Source: DATBGO01 sp963695645 | GTDB lineage: Bacteria; Actinomycetota; Actinomycetes; Streptosporangiales; Streptosporangiaceae | Assembly: GCA_963695645.1 (NCBI GenBank) | Contig: CAVOHC010000011.1 | Location: 62,001 to 126,000, forward strand | Direction: 5' to 3' | Length of the DNA: 64,000 bases | Part shown: in pieces, positions 51,880 through 60,242 of the stretch | How positions within the stretch are numbered: position 1 is the stretch's first letter | Layout of the letters: each line of letters begins with the position of its first letter | Translations under genes and position numbers: made by a program | Notes under the pieces: model-generated | What the model saw: the letters and a program-made list of their open reading frames with translations, nothing else | What the model was told of the DNA's origin: nothing | The model's database searches: none

Positions 51880-52791
51880 TTAGTTCTCAGCTTGATCGAA
51901 CGCGCGCTCATAACCGGGGAAGGGCGATGCTCCATCGCGTTTCCAGCCAGCGCGCCACTCCTCGTAGACGGGTGAGAAGATGCCGCACGTCAACCAGATC
52001 CCCGCAAGGACCTGCCCCCACGCCAGTAGGGCGAGGACGATGCCGAAGGAGCCGAAAAGGCGCACGTTGTCGGTGACCCAGTAGCCGACCAAGAACTCGG
52101 AGACAGTCGCCGCGCCCATGTAAGTCGCCGCGACGAGCAGTGCGCCCGGAAGCAGCTGAGCCAGCTTTATCTGACCGTGCAACAGGAACCACGGCGTCCA
52201 GAGCCAGAATGCGACGAGGACAGCGAACCCGATCGGGCTGACCAGCACCCAGCCCAGCGATGAGACAACCGATTCCTCCGTCACCTGCAGACCCAACAGC
52301 GCCGTCGAGACGATGAACCAGAGTGCGAAGCGCCACCGGTCGGCCGGCGAGCCGACCCGGATACGCCAGGCCCGGGCGTAGACATCCTGAACGATCTTCC
52401 CAAGTCCGAGCCCGAAGATGAGAAAACCCAGCAGTCCGACGACCGACGCGGCCGCTGCATTGCTGGCCTCGCTCCCGAACGCCGAAACCACCAGCGCGAT
52501 AGCCGGCTGGTGAATATGGAGCCGGTAGATCAGATGCTGAGCGATTCCGTTGCCCGAGCCGGCTGACAGGCCGGCCAGGGCATACACGGCAAGGAGTGCC
52601 GGAACCATAGATAAGAAGGTGCCGAGGACTAACGCGGCCGCAGAGTACTCGCTCGACTCCGCGTAGCGTCGCAGCCAGCCGAGGGCGAGGCTACCGAGCC
52701 GCCCGCTCGAGTGGTGCTCGAGCCGCCGCTCGCCCCACCGCACTAGCCGATTACCCCGCACGCGCTCGATATCGAGCCGGCCGAATGCCAT
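51880..52791 (-). CDS. YihY/BrkB-family (UPF0761) membrane protein
   Basis: 303 residues from ATG 52791 (GAAGGAGGGGC upstream). About six hydrophobic helices are present. Typical stretches are AAALVLGTFLSMVPALLAVY, FGLGLGKIVQDVYARAWR, VLVAFWLWTPWFLLHG and GSFGIVLALLAWGQVLAGIW. It was once annotated as RNase BN in related bacteria, which is incorrect for this family; its function is unsettled. Downstream it runs toward the truncated sigma fragment. Confidence 0.85.
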   Translation of the reverse strand: MAFGRLDIERVRGNRLVRWGERRLEHHSSGRLGSLALGWLRRYAESSEYSAAALVLGTFLSMVPALLAVYALAGLSAGSGNGIAQHLIYRLHIHQPAIALVVSAFGSEASNAAAASVVGLLGFLIFGLGLGKIVQDVYARAWRIRVGSPADRWRFALWFIVSTALLGLQVTEESVVSSLGWVLVSPIGFAVLVAFWLWTPWFLLHGQIKLAQLLPGALLVAATYMGAATVSEFLVGYWVTDNVRLFGSFGIVLALLAWGQVLAGIWLTCGIFSPVYEEWRAGWKRDGASPFPGYERAFDQAEN

Positions 52792-52897
52792 CGAAGCCCC
52801 TCCTTCGCCCAGCTGCCGCATCGCGGCCCCCCGTCGCCCGCTGCGGTCATGGGTTGCCGCAGCTGTCTCCCAGCGATGGCCCTCCCGCGGGTGGCGG

Positions 52898-53293
52898 TCA
52901 CCTGGGCATGGCTGCCGCCAGTCGCGCACGCTCGGCCTCGCTGAACGGGACCGGCTTCCGGTGCCGGGCATCCCAGCGAACCGTGACGACCCGCGCCTCG
53001 GCTACCACCTCCTTGGCTGGCGTAAGGATCGTCTCGCGCGTCGTCAGGCTCGTCGTTCCCATGCGCTCGACCTCTATTCGCACCGTCACCCGCTGGTCCG
53101 GGTAGTGAACCTCTGCGTGCAGATCAACCTCAATCCGGACAACCACGTAGTTTGGTTCACTGCCCAGGATCTCCGCGAAGAAGGCATCCCGGCCTTCCTC
53201 AAGGTAGGTCAGGAACACCGCGTGATTGACATGACCCAAAGCGTCCACGTCACGCCACCTGACATCGACCGGATGCTCGAACGTCGCACCCAT
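52898..53293 (-). CDS. Hotdog-fold acyl-CoA thioesterase
   Basis: 131 residues of the 4-hydroxybenzoyl-CoA thioesterase type. It starts HPVDVRWRDVDALGHVNHAV, whose Asp and His-Val-Asn-His segment form the active site, then FLTYLEEGRDAFF and the central strands VVVRIEVDLHAEVHYPDQ. It would hydrolyse an acyl-CoA; the chain is unknown. It stands alone, divergent from the OsmC-like gene. Confidence 0.85.
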   Translation of the reverse strand: MGATFEHPVDVRWRDVDALGHVNHAVFLTYLEEGRDAFFAEILGSEPNYVVVRIEVDLHAEVHYPDQRVTVRIEVERMGTTSLTTRETILTPAKEVVAEARVVTVRWDARHRKPVPFSEAERARLAAAMPR

Positions 53294-53502
53294 GCGCTCA
53301 CTCCCTCAGCCAGCAACCGCGGAACATCGGGCACACCAGCATCGTGCCAGTCGTGCTTATCCTGCTGGCCGGCCACGCGCAAGCTGGCGTGGCCGGCCAG
53401 CAGGAGGCCGGTGGACATGCGCGGCAGCGTGCTGCGAGCCTGGACGTCCCGGGGGAGTTTCCGCAAGGCGGCGCTGAAGCGCCGCGGACCTGGAGGGCAG
53501 CC

Positions 53503-54042
53503 ATGGACAGCAACCAGCTGCGAGCCGTGCAGCAGCCGCTCAAGGACGCCTACCGCAGGAATCCCGACGAAGCGGTTGTCACTTTGCGGGCTCACGGCCA
53601 GCTCGGCGACCAGGCCGTCACCTGCACGGTGGCCACCGGCAAGGCGCTTGCTGAGGCGGGCCTGCACCCGGCAACGGGCGGGGACGGCTCGCTTGCCTGC
53701 TCCGGTGACATGCTCCTGCAGGCACTGGTGGCGTGTGCCGGAGTCACGCTGCGGGCCGTGGCCACCTCGCTGCAGATCCCGGTCGCCGGCGGCACCGTCA
53801 GCGCCGAAGGTGACCTGGATTTCCGGGGGACGCTGGCCGTGAGCAAGGACGCGCCGGTGGGATTCAAGTCCATCCGGTTGTCCCTGAATCTCGACACAGC
53901 CGCCAGCGCCGAGCAGATCGAGGCACTGCTGCGGCTGACCGAACGCTACTGCGTCGTCTACCAGACACTGGCTCACCCAGCCGAGATGACGGTATCGGGC
54001 ACCAAGGCGAGCACAGCCAGCCGCCCGGGCGCAACCGGCTAG
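53503..54042 (+). CDS. OsmC-family protein
   Basis: 179 residues from ATG 53503 (TGGAGGGCAG upstream). OsmC/Ohr-type features are GDGSLACSGDMLLQALVACA, where the first catalytic-type cysteine lies in the helix region, GVTLRAVATSLQIPVAGGTV and TERYCVVYQTLAHPAEM with the second cysteine. OsmC proteins reduce organic hydroperoxides. The upstream in-frame extension to 53344 is non-homologous and excluded. Confidence 0.85.
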   Translation: MDSNQLRAVQQPLKDAYRRNPDEAVVTLRAHGQLGDQAVTCTVATGKALAEAGLHPATGGDGSLACSGDMLLQALVACAGVTLRAVATSLQIPVAGGTVSAEGDLDFRGTLAVSKDAPVGFKSIRLSLNLDTAASAEQIEALLRLTERYCVVYQTLAHPAEMTVSGTKASTASRPGATG

Positions 54043-54201
54043 GCACCCCGCTTTCCGGCACAGGGGGCACGAGCATGCGGTTGCTGGTCTGCAATCTTCC
54101 AGGTTTCCTGCGGCAACCCTTCAGCAGACAGTCAGGCTCATTGGTGATATTTGAGATGGCTCCTCCCGGCGCCCGCCGCGAGGCCACGCCGGGAGTGCCT
54201 G

Positions 54202-54245
54202 AAAAAGGGCGCCCCGCCGGCCGGGCCGGCGGGGCGCTCTTGCCA
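54202..54245. terminator. Bidirectional Rho-independent-like terminator
   Basis: A 12-14-bp GC stem (GCGCCCCGCCGG pairing with CCGGCGGGGCGC) is flanked by GAAAAAGGG on the left and TCTT on the right. Read on the minus strand it ends with CCCTTTTTC, a good terminator for the amidotransferase gene; on the plus strand it serves the OsmC-like gene. It lies between the two convergent genes. Confidence 0.8.
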
Positions 54246-54423
54246 TTGGCACGTCCCGCGGTCCGCCAGGCGACCGCGAGATCCTGCGCGGTCTCGGTCG
54301 CTTACCCGGAGGACCTTCGGGACCGGGCCTACTGGCCAGTACGTTTACCGTGGCGGACGCTAAGCAGGCTGTCCGGGTGGCGAAGCGTCGCGGTGGACGC
54401 TCTTGCGTGCGTCGACGGCTACG

Positions 54424-55185
54424 TCAGGGCTGGCCGAGCCGGTCCGCAGGGCGGCCGCGGGCGTGGCGCCGGACGAACCGGCGCAAGATAGCGGGCGGGT
54501 GGGTGACGCTGCTGCGGCGGGCCAGCGCCTTGAGTTCATCGGCCTGCCCGGGGTCGAAGTAGCCGGCGTGCTTGTAGACGTCGATCCGGGTGCACAGGCC
54601 AGGTACATCCAGCTCGGGGTGGAACTGGGTGGCGTAGACGTGCGAGCCGATCCGGAACGCCTGGACCGGGCAGCCAGCGGAGCTGGCGAGCAGGACGGCG
54701 TGGCGCGGCAGCCGGCTGATTGCCTCCTTATGGCCGACGAACGCGTCGAACCTGGCGGGGAGCCCGCGCAGCAGCGGGTCTTGCCGGCCCTCGCGGGTGA
54801 GGGTGATCGGCACGGCACCGATAGGTTCGGCATACCGCCGGTCGACCACCGCCCCCTGGTGACCGCCGAGCGTCCCGATACCGTAGCAGGCACCCAGAAA
54901 CGGGAAGTCCACGGTGATCACCCAGTCGAGCAGGCCACGCAGGTCCGCCTCGACGCGCCGCTGAGCCAGCGATTTCGACAGCTCCGGATCGCTGGCGTTG
55001 AACGGGCCGCCGCCGAGGAGGATCCCCGACCAGTCCTGCAGATCGACGTTCCGGAGCGGCCGCCGCTCCAGCCGGACCCGGCGCAGATCGCGCTCGCCCA
55101 GGCCGGAGTAGGCCAGGAACGACTCGTATTCGTTGTCTGCGGCGGCGTCCTCGGCGCGGATTGCCAGCAGGAGAAACGGCTTCAT
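54424..55185 (-). CDS. Class I glutamine amidotransferase-like protein
   Basis: 253 residues. The nucleophile is C100 in PFLGACYGIGTLGGHQGA, and the His-Glu pair is H189/E191 in ATQFHPELD. The oxyanion region GILLGGGPFNASDPE is present. There is no synthetase domain, so it belongs to the free-standing GMP-synthase-like amidotransferases (GuaA N-terminal type), which may act on gamma-glutamyl compounds or supply ammonia to a partner. No partner is adjacent. The basic tail (RRFVRRHARGR) is not part of the fold. Confidence 0.86.
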   Translation of the reverse strand: MKPFLLLAIRAEDAAADNEYESFLAYSGLGERDLRRVRLERRPLRNVDLQDWSGILLGGGPFNASDPELSKSLAQRRVEADLRGLLDWVITVDFPFLGACYGIGTLGGHQGAVVDRRYAEPIGAVPITLTREGRQDPLLRGLPARFDAFVGHKEAISRLPRHAVLLASSAGCPVQAFRIGSHVYATQFHPELDVPGLCTRIDVYKHAGYFDPGQADELKALARRSSVTHPPAILRRFVRRHARGRPADRLGQP

Positions 55186-55369
55186 CGGTGGTCAGGGGCG
55201 CCGGTGCCGGCGGGCGGCGGGGATTCCCCGTCCCCCGATGACTAGCGGCATGAGCATTTCATTCAATCCGTGCAGCGCTCCCACGGCGGGCATAGTAAGC
55301 CTCGGGTACTGTCGGTGCAAGCGTGCAGGGATCGGGAGGGGGACAAGGCACCGCGCCTCATGACCGCTC

Positions 55370-56461
55370 ATGAACTCTCCGCTCGTCGGCATCACTTTCG
55401 TAATCTTCATCGGCGCCATGATGGTGGTGTCGATCATGGGCTTGCGGTCGGCGTGGAAGGCCTCCAGGAAGACGGCTCGGGCTGGTCACGAGGGGACGGG
55501 GCGCATACAGGCGGCGCAGCGGCCCCGTGCTTCGCGGCGCCGCAGGAGCGACCGCCGACCCGGGTTGCTGCCTCCGCACGCGACGGTCACCTTCGCCGCC
55601 GAGCGTGCGGCGGCGGGCATCGACGAGGTCTTCGCGGCCCTCGACCGCGACTTGATCGGTCTTGTCCCGGTGAAGAAGAAGGTGCAGGAGATCGCGGCGC
55701 TGCTCCTGGTTGACCGTGCGCGGCAAAAATTCGGCCTCGAGGCCCGCCGTCCGAATCTGCACATGTGCTTCACCGGCGCCCCGGGCACCGGCAAGACCAC
55801 CGTGGCGCTGCGGATGGCTGACCTGCTGCACCGGCTCGGCTACCTGGAGCAGGGACAACTGGTGCACGCCATGCGCGACGACCTGGTCGGCGAGTACATC
55901 GGGCAAACAGCGCCGAAGACCAAGCGGGTCGTTGACCGGGCGATGGGCGGGGTCCTGTTCATCGACGAGGCGTACTACCTTCACCGGGCCTCAGACTCAA
56001 AGGACTACGGCCAGGAAGTTATCGACATCCTGCTCCAGATGATGGAGAACGAGCGCGACAGACTCGTGGTAATCCTCGCGGGCTACAAAGACCGGATGGA
56101 CGTCTTCTTCGGATCTAACCCGGGGATGAGCTCCCGGATCGCTCACCACCTCGACTTCGCTGCCTACGATCTCGACGAGCTGGGAGCCATCGGCGGGCTG
56201 ATGCTCGAGCAGGCGAGCTACTACCTCTCCGAGGAAGCGGAAGCGGCGTTTCGTCACTACCTCACGGGCCGGATGCAGCAGCCGCGGTTCGCCAACGCCC
56301 GCAGCGTCCGCAACGAGCTCGAGCGCGCCCGGCTCCGCCACGCGTATCGCCTCGCCTCCGACCCGGACCGCAGCTGGACCCGGGATGATCTCATGCGGCT
56401 CGAGCCCTCGGATATCCTCGCCAGCCGCGCCGCGCTGCTGCCCGAACATAACCAGTTCTGA
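55370..56461 (+). CDS. CbbX-like AAA+ ATPase with N-terminal membrane segment
   Basis: 363 residues. From residue about 85 the sequence is close to CbbX/SpoVK-type AAA+ proteins: GIDEVFAALDRDLIGLVPVK, Walker A GAPGTGKT (136-143), ALRMADLLHRLGYLEQGQLV, the pore loop and YIGQTAPKTKRVVDRAMGGV, Walker B VLFIDEAYYLHR, and NPGMSSRIAHHLDF with the Arg finger. CbbX remodels red-type Rubisco. No Rubisco gene is visible here. The first 30 residues form a hydrophobic helix (LVGITFVIFIGAMMVVSIMG), followed by a basic linker; if translated this would tether the ATPase to the membrane. A start near residue 70 cannot be excluded, but no strong ribosome binding site is visible there. Confidence 0.8.
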   Translation: MNSPLVGITFVIFIGAMMVVSIMGLRSAWKASRKTARAGHEGTGRIQAAQRPRASRRRRSDRRPGLLPPHATVTFAAERAAAGIDEVFAALDRDLIGLVPVKKKVQEIAALLLVDRARQKFGLEARRPNLHMCFTGAPGTGKTTVALRMADLLHRLGYLEQGQLVHAMRDDLVGEYIGQTAPKTKRVVDRAMGGVLFIDEAYYLHRASDSKDYGQEVIDILLQMMENERDRLVVILAGYKDRMDVFFGSNPGMSSRIAHHLDFAAYDLDELGAIGGLMLEQASYYLSEEAEAAFRHYLTGRMQQPRFANARSVRNELERARLRHAYRLASDPDRSWTRDDLMRLEPSDILASRAALLPEHNQF

Positions 56462-56623
56462 CTTTTGCCGGGCTTCGCGCCGTTCCTAGTGACGGGCTGT
56501 GGATACGTCATCCTGGTTGACCGGGTGGCGTCCTGGCCGCGGAGACGATGACCGAACGCATCATGGGTGTTTTCTCCCGAAGGCCCAGTGTAGAGTGCCT
56601 GCATAGCGGACCCGGGGAGCGGG

Positions 56624-57763
56624 ATGAAGCAGACACAACTGCTCGTCATCGGCGCGGGGCCATACGCGCTGTCGGTCGCGGGGCTGGCACGTGAGCGTGG
56701 AATCGCCACGGTGGTACTGGGCCAGCCGATGGGTTTTTGGCGGCAGAACATGCCCGCGGGCATGTTCTTGCGATCGGGCCCGGACTGGCACCTCGATAGC
56801 GCCGCGATTCACACGCTTGAAGCATTCCTGCAGGAGCGGGGGATCCAGCCCGGTGCGGTCGATCCCATTCCGATCGGCGTCTTCCTGGACTATGCCAGCT
56901 GGTTCCAGGAGGCAAAGAAGATCGAGGTCCGCGAGGAGTTCGCCGATACCCTGGCCAAGGCAAATGGCCGGTTCGAGGCAACACTTCGCAGCGGCGAACG
57001 CATCCGCGCGGACGCGGTGGTAGCCGCGCCCGGGATCCGCCACTATGCCGCCGTTCCCGGCTGGGCGTCATCCCTGCCGCCGGGATACGCCGCACACACC
57101 TGCGACCTGGTGCGCTTTGACGACATGGCCGGAGCGCGCGTCCTGATCATCGGCGGGCGGCAAAGCGCCTACGAGTGGGCCGCGCTGATCCGGGAGCACG
57201 GCGCCGCGCGCATCGACATCGTCCACCGCCACGACATCCCGCGCTTCGAGCGGGTGAGCTGGAAGTTCGTCGACCCCCACGTCGAGCAGACACTCCGGGT
57301 GCCCGGGTACTGGCGTCACCTCCCCCGAAGCGAGCAAGAAGCGATCACCAGGCGCTTCTGGGAAGTAGGCAGGCTGACGATTGAATACTGGCTCACTCCC
57401 CGGCTGGACTGGGCGGGGATCCACCGATGGCCGGGAACCGAAGTCGCCGAGGCTGCCCCGCGCGGCGATGGTGAGCTGCGGGTGCTGCTCTCAAACGCCA
57501 GGCAGCTGACTGTCGACCGGGTGGTGTTCGCCACGGGTTACCGGGCCGATCTCACCAAGGTCCCCTACCTGGCGGGCGTCCGGGGGGAAGTCAAACTGTC
57601 CAATGGCTTCCCCGTGCTGGACGAGTCTCTTCAGACCAGCCTTGACGGCCTGTACATCACGGGCTTCTCAGCAACTCAGGACTTCGGGCCGTTCTTCGGT
57701 TTCGTCAAAGGATCACCTGCCGCCGCCACGCTGATCGTCGGCGACCTGCTGTCGCGAAACTGA
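56624..57763 (+). CDS. FAD/NAD(P)-binding oxidoreductase
   Basis: 379 residues. The N-terminal dinucleotide fold reads LLVIGAGPYALSVAGLARER (residues 6-25), and a second nucleotide site is VLIIGGRQSAYEWAALIREH near 170-190. The end, LYITGFSATQDFGPFFGFVK, has the ATG-like FATGY upstream (VVFATGYRADLTK). The arrangement resembles flavin monooxygenases or N-hydroxylase-like enzymes, such as lysine/ornithine hydroxylases, but the substrate is unknown. ATG 56624 follows GGGGAGCGGG. No siderophore gene is adjacent. Confidence 0.83.
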   Translation: MKQTQLLVIGAGPYALSVAGLARERGIATVVLGQPMGFWRQNMPAGMFLRSGPDWHLDSAAIHTLEAFLQERGIQPGAVDPIPIGVFLDYASWFQEAKKIEVREEFADTLAKANGRFEATLRSGERIRADAVVAAPGIRHYAAVPGWASSLPPGYAAHTCDLVRFDDMAGARVLIIGGRQSAYEWAALIREHGAARIDIVHRHDIPRFERVSWKFVDPHVEQTLRVPGYWRHLPRSEQEAITRRFWEVGRLTIEYWLTPRLDWAGIHRWPGTEVAEAAPRGDGELRVLLSNARQLTVDRVVFATGYRADLTKVPYLAGVRGEVKLSNGFPVLDESLQTSLDGLYITGFSATQDFGPFFGFVKGSPAAATLIVGDLLSRN

Positions 57764-58408
57764 CACGCGAACCATCCGCGCGCTTGTGCCCGTTCCAGGC
57801 CGGTGGTGCCCGGTGCCCAAGCCGTACCCGCCGGGCATGCGCCGGTGGCCTCCCAGCCCGAAGGAACGAGCGGGCAGCGCGGAGCGGTGCTCCGGCTGGT
57901 CGAGGAGTTTCTCGCTGAGCGCGCCCAGGTCAGAAACGGCAGCTGACCGGCGTGTCGCGGTAGCGGTGCGGCAGGAAACGGCGAACTTCCGCCACACTGT
58001 TGCCACCCTAATGCCACCCAGGACACGACGGGGAACCGCCGCCACGGCCAGCAAGCCTTCTCGGCGGCCCCGAGCTGAAGGAAGCCCTCATGACTCCGAG
58101 GCTTTACTCGTCGTCGGCAGGTCACCCCGTGCGGCAAAGCCGGCCGCCGGAGCGCTTGCACGCACAGCACGCGGGCCGCGAAGCCGCGGCTAGCGTTCTG
58201 CCAGCCGCTCCGCACGGGGCATCCAGCCAAGAGGACACCCCGGTGTACTGGCAAACCCTTCAGGTGATGGTGTCGCCTCCGTGGCGGCGCGACGGGTGAT
58301 CGCACCGGCAATCCAGGCCGGCCCGCAGGCCCGTTCAGGCGGGCCCGCTATGCCGGCGGTGGCCGGACTACCGGCGTCCTGAAGGAGCCGCCGGCCCCGG
58401 TTCCTCAT

Positions 58409-58496
58409 TGCCCTGTGTCGGCGGCAGCGGACCCATCGTGAGCATGAACCGTTGCCCTGTGTCGGCGGCAGCGGACCCATCGTGAGCATGAACCGT
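58409..58496. repeat. 44-bp tandem direct repeat (two copies)
   Basis: Two adjacent copies with a period of 44 bp, each containing GCCCTGTGTCGGCGGCAGCG and CCCATCGTGAGCATGAACC. They are almost identical. They lie inside the gene-free stretch, so no coding effect is evident. Confidence 0.9.
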
Positions 58497-58569
58497 GCGT
58501 CCCGCGGTTCGGGTGCCGCAGCGGTCCCGGCAATCTCTCGGCCGGCGTCTCGGCACGCCAGGGCTCGCC

Positions 58570-58732
58570 TGTGCGCAAACCTGTGGATGACTTGTGCAAA
58601 GGCACGGCAAATCTGTGCGCAACGTGGGGATAACGGTGGGGATTCCCGGCTGGCCGCGCCTTTAGAAGGGCCATTACCTGCGAGAACACTATCCACGCCC
58701 TGTGGAGTGACGGAGAACTGAAAATGTCCACA
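58570..58732. promoter_or_regulatory. Cluster of DnaA-box-like and iteron-like repeats
   Basis: Near-consensus DnaA boxes: TGTGGATGA (58582), TGGGGATAA (58625) and ATGTCCACA (58724), each 8/9 to TGTGGATAA or TTGTCCACA. Weaker ones are TGGGGATTC (58637), CTATCCACG (58689) and TGTGGAGTG (58701). Three short repeats TGTGCGCAA, TGTGCAAA and TGTGCGCAA begin at 58570, 58593 and 58614. An AT-rich stretch follows at 58745-58790. The arrangement resembles a small replication-origin or DnaA-titration site. No dnaA, dnaN or rep gene is adjacent, so function is unproven. Confidence 0.4.
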
Positions 58733-58868
58733 GGCCACGCCGAAATGGTTCATATATACGCCGGACGGTTATCGTATGTTTATCGGGCTGTGATTCGGCG
58801 GTAGGACCGTGGAGGATTCCAGAGCCCAGGCGGTGAGCCCGGGCGCTTTGCGGCAGGAGGAAAGCGTC

Positions 58869-59192
58869 ATGATGGCGTACACGCACCGCGGAACCTGGTT
58901 CGCGCCGGCTGCTACCGGCGGGGAGCTGATCACGGCTCAGCACGAGCGTTTGGCCCTCGCCCCGGCAGAGCCAGCCGTCGTCAAGTCCTGCTGGATGTGC
59001 GGCGTCCGCTTGCCTGTCGGCCAGATGCTGGCTGACGGGGCCGACGCCTGCGCGGACGTCCGCTGGTATTGCCTGGACATGCGGGGATGCACCGAGCGCT
59101 GGACTGCGCGCCCGGCGAGGCAGGCCGACAGTCGTCAGGGCAGTGCACGAGCGACGGACCGGGAAAAGCAGCTGGCCGTCTCCGGAATCTAG
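58869..59192 (+). CDS. Small zinc-ribbon-like hypothetical protein
   Basis: 107 residues from the ATG at 58869, which follows CAGGAGGAAAGCGTC. Four cysteines in SCWMCGVRLP and RWYCLDMRGCTERW form two CxxC/CxxxxxC-like knuckles that could bind zinc. No family name is recognised. It is the first gene after the DnaA-box-like cluster and reads away from it, so the AT-rich segment may be its promoter. Confidence 0.6.
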   Translation: MMAYTHRGTWFAPAATGGELITAQHERLALAPAEPAVVKSCWMCGVRLPVGQMLADGADACADVRWYCLDMRGCTERWTARPARQADSRQGSARATDREKQLAVSGI

Positions 59193-59374
59193 CGGGCGCC
59201 TGCTGGTCAGCACGTCCCCCAGGCGGCTGGCCAGCCGGTTCTGGTCAGCCGCCAGGTCGATATCGGCGCCGTTGAGCACCCGCAGCGCAGCCAGCAGCTC
59301 GTCGGAGTCCGCGCGGCGGCTGGCGTGCTCAGCCGGTTCCGTCACCGACGCCCTTGTCGGCGGCGGCGTGATAG

Positions 59375-59560
59375 CTACTCTCCGGTCTCGTCCTCTACCG
59401 GTGCGTCGGGAGCGTTCTTCCGCACGGACTCGATACCGTCGAGGGCTGTGTGCTTGCGCTCATAGGTCTGGCTGGTCGCAATTACCTGCCCGTTTCCGGC
59501 AACGAGATTGAAGTGATACTTCCCGCTGTCGCCCTTCTTCAGCTCGAACTTGCCGGCCAT
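59375..59560 (-). CDS. YegP-like DUF1508 protein
   Basis: 61 residues from ATG 59560 (CAAGGAGGACGC upstream). It reads MAGKFELKKGDSGKYHFNLV and NGQVIATSQTYERKHTALDG, then IESVRKNAPDAPVED, the complete DUF1508 beta-beta-alpha unit. Family proteins are small and often duplicated; the function is unknown. The longer upstream frame is excluded because family similarity begins at this Met. Confidence 0.88.
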   Translation of the reverse strand: MAGKFELKKGDSGKYHFNLVAGNGQVIATSQTYERKHTALDGIESVRKNAPDAPVEDETGE

Positions 59561-60242
59561 GCGTCCTCCTTGTCCGGACACCGCGGCGTCCCCTGCTCTG
59601 CTACCGCGGTGCCACCCATGGGGGCAGGTGATGCTGCAACCTGCACCGTTTCTGGCAGCGATCACTATCGTATCGAGTTCGGACGACGGGCGATCATGGC
59701 GGGAGCCTCATCCCGCTCCGGCCCGCACGCGGCGCACCGGCCGCCCTGGCTGAGCACAGCTACGCCGGCCTGAACGGCTGGGCCGCCCGCCAGCAGCGCG
59801 CAACATATCCGGCTACTGCCGCCCCGGCGCGCGCTCCCAGGACCTCCCGGGGGACCCGGCACCGCTGGCAGCGGGCAGCCCGGCACCGATCCGCACCAGC
59901 TTGTGGCGTTCTACGCACCTTGCGAGACCGCTGACGAAATGGCATGACCAAGGCCAGGCCGGGAGGCATGTACCGATCAGTCCCGGAAGGCACGTATTCA
60001 CCACGGACCGGAAGAACAGCGCCCGGAACGGCCCACCGGCCGAAACTCGGACCCGGGGGCCTATTTGTGCCCGGGCTTATGGCCAGATACAGCGGTCAAT
60101 AAGACCATAAGGGAGGCTGTCGGCGACGCTACATAAGAGTTCTGTATGTAGATGATCTATTAGGACGTGCGATGATTTGGCCTACGGCGATCTAAAGCAC
60201 TCGCCGCAAACGCGTGGATGGCTTTCTTTAGGGGGGTTTGCC
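59561..60242. other. Intergenic stretch with structured leader
   Basis: 680 bp upstream of the large deacetylase gene and of the DUF1508 gene, divergent. No gene is supported between them. The right part contains three inverted repeats just before the deacetylase start (see the entry at 60076). Confidence 0.6.
60076..60236 (+). promoter_or_regulatory. Three inverted repeats in the leader of the secreted deacetylase gene
   Basis: CTTATGG (60076) pairs with CCATAAG (60105); CTACATA (60129) pairs with TATGTAG (60145); CTAAAG (60192) pairs with CTTTAG (60226). The last stem ends exactly where the G-run ribosome binding site (60231-60236) begins, seven bases before ATG 60243, so it could control access of ribosomes. 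The first two may be operators or hairpins. The leader does not match a riboswitch class that I can recognise. Confidence 0.4.

Larger units (their letters stand above)
57764..58868. other. 1.1-kb stretch without a supported gene
   Basis: No frame on either strand has recognisable domains, and open frames overlap one another at random. The stretch contains a 44-bp tandem repeat (58409-58496) and a cluster of DnaA-box-like and iteron-like sequences (58570-58732), followed by an AT-rich segment (58745-58790). It probably serves a regulatory or structural role, or is a relic. Confidence 0.6.

Noticed and set aside
58570..58790. Chromosomal oriC
   Set aside because: No dnaA, dnaN, parAB or rpmH nearby, and too few strong boxes for an actinobacterial oriC.
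58689..59345. 218-codon minus-strand frame opposite the zinc-ribbon-like gene
   Set aside because: The first 60 residues look protein-like, but the rest is antisense to a better supported gene and spans the DnaA-box region.
60060..60242. c-di-AMP (ydaO-type) riboswitch, common before cell-wall enzymes in actinobacteria
   Set aside because: The conserved core sequences could not be found; only simple stems are visible.
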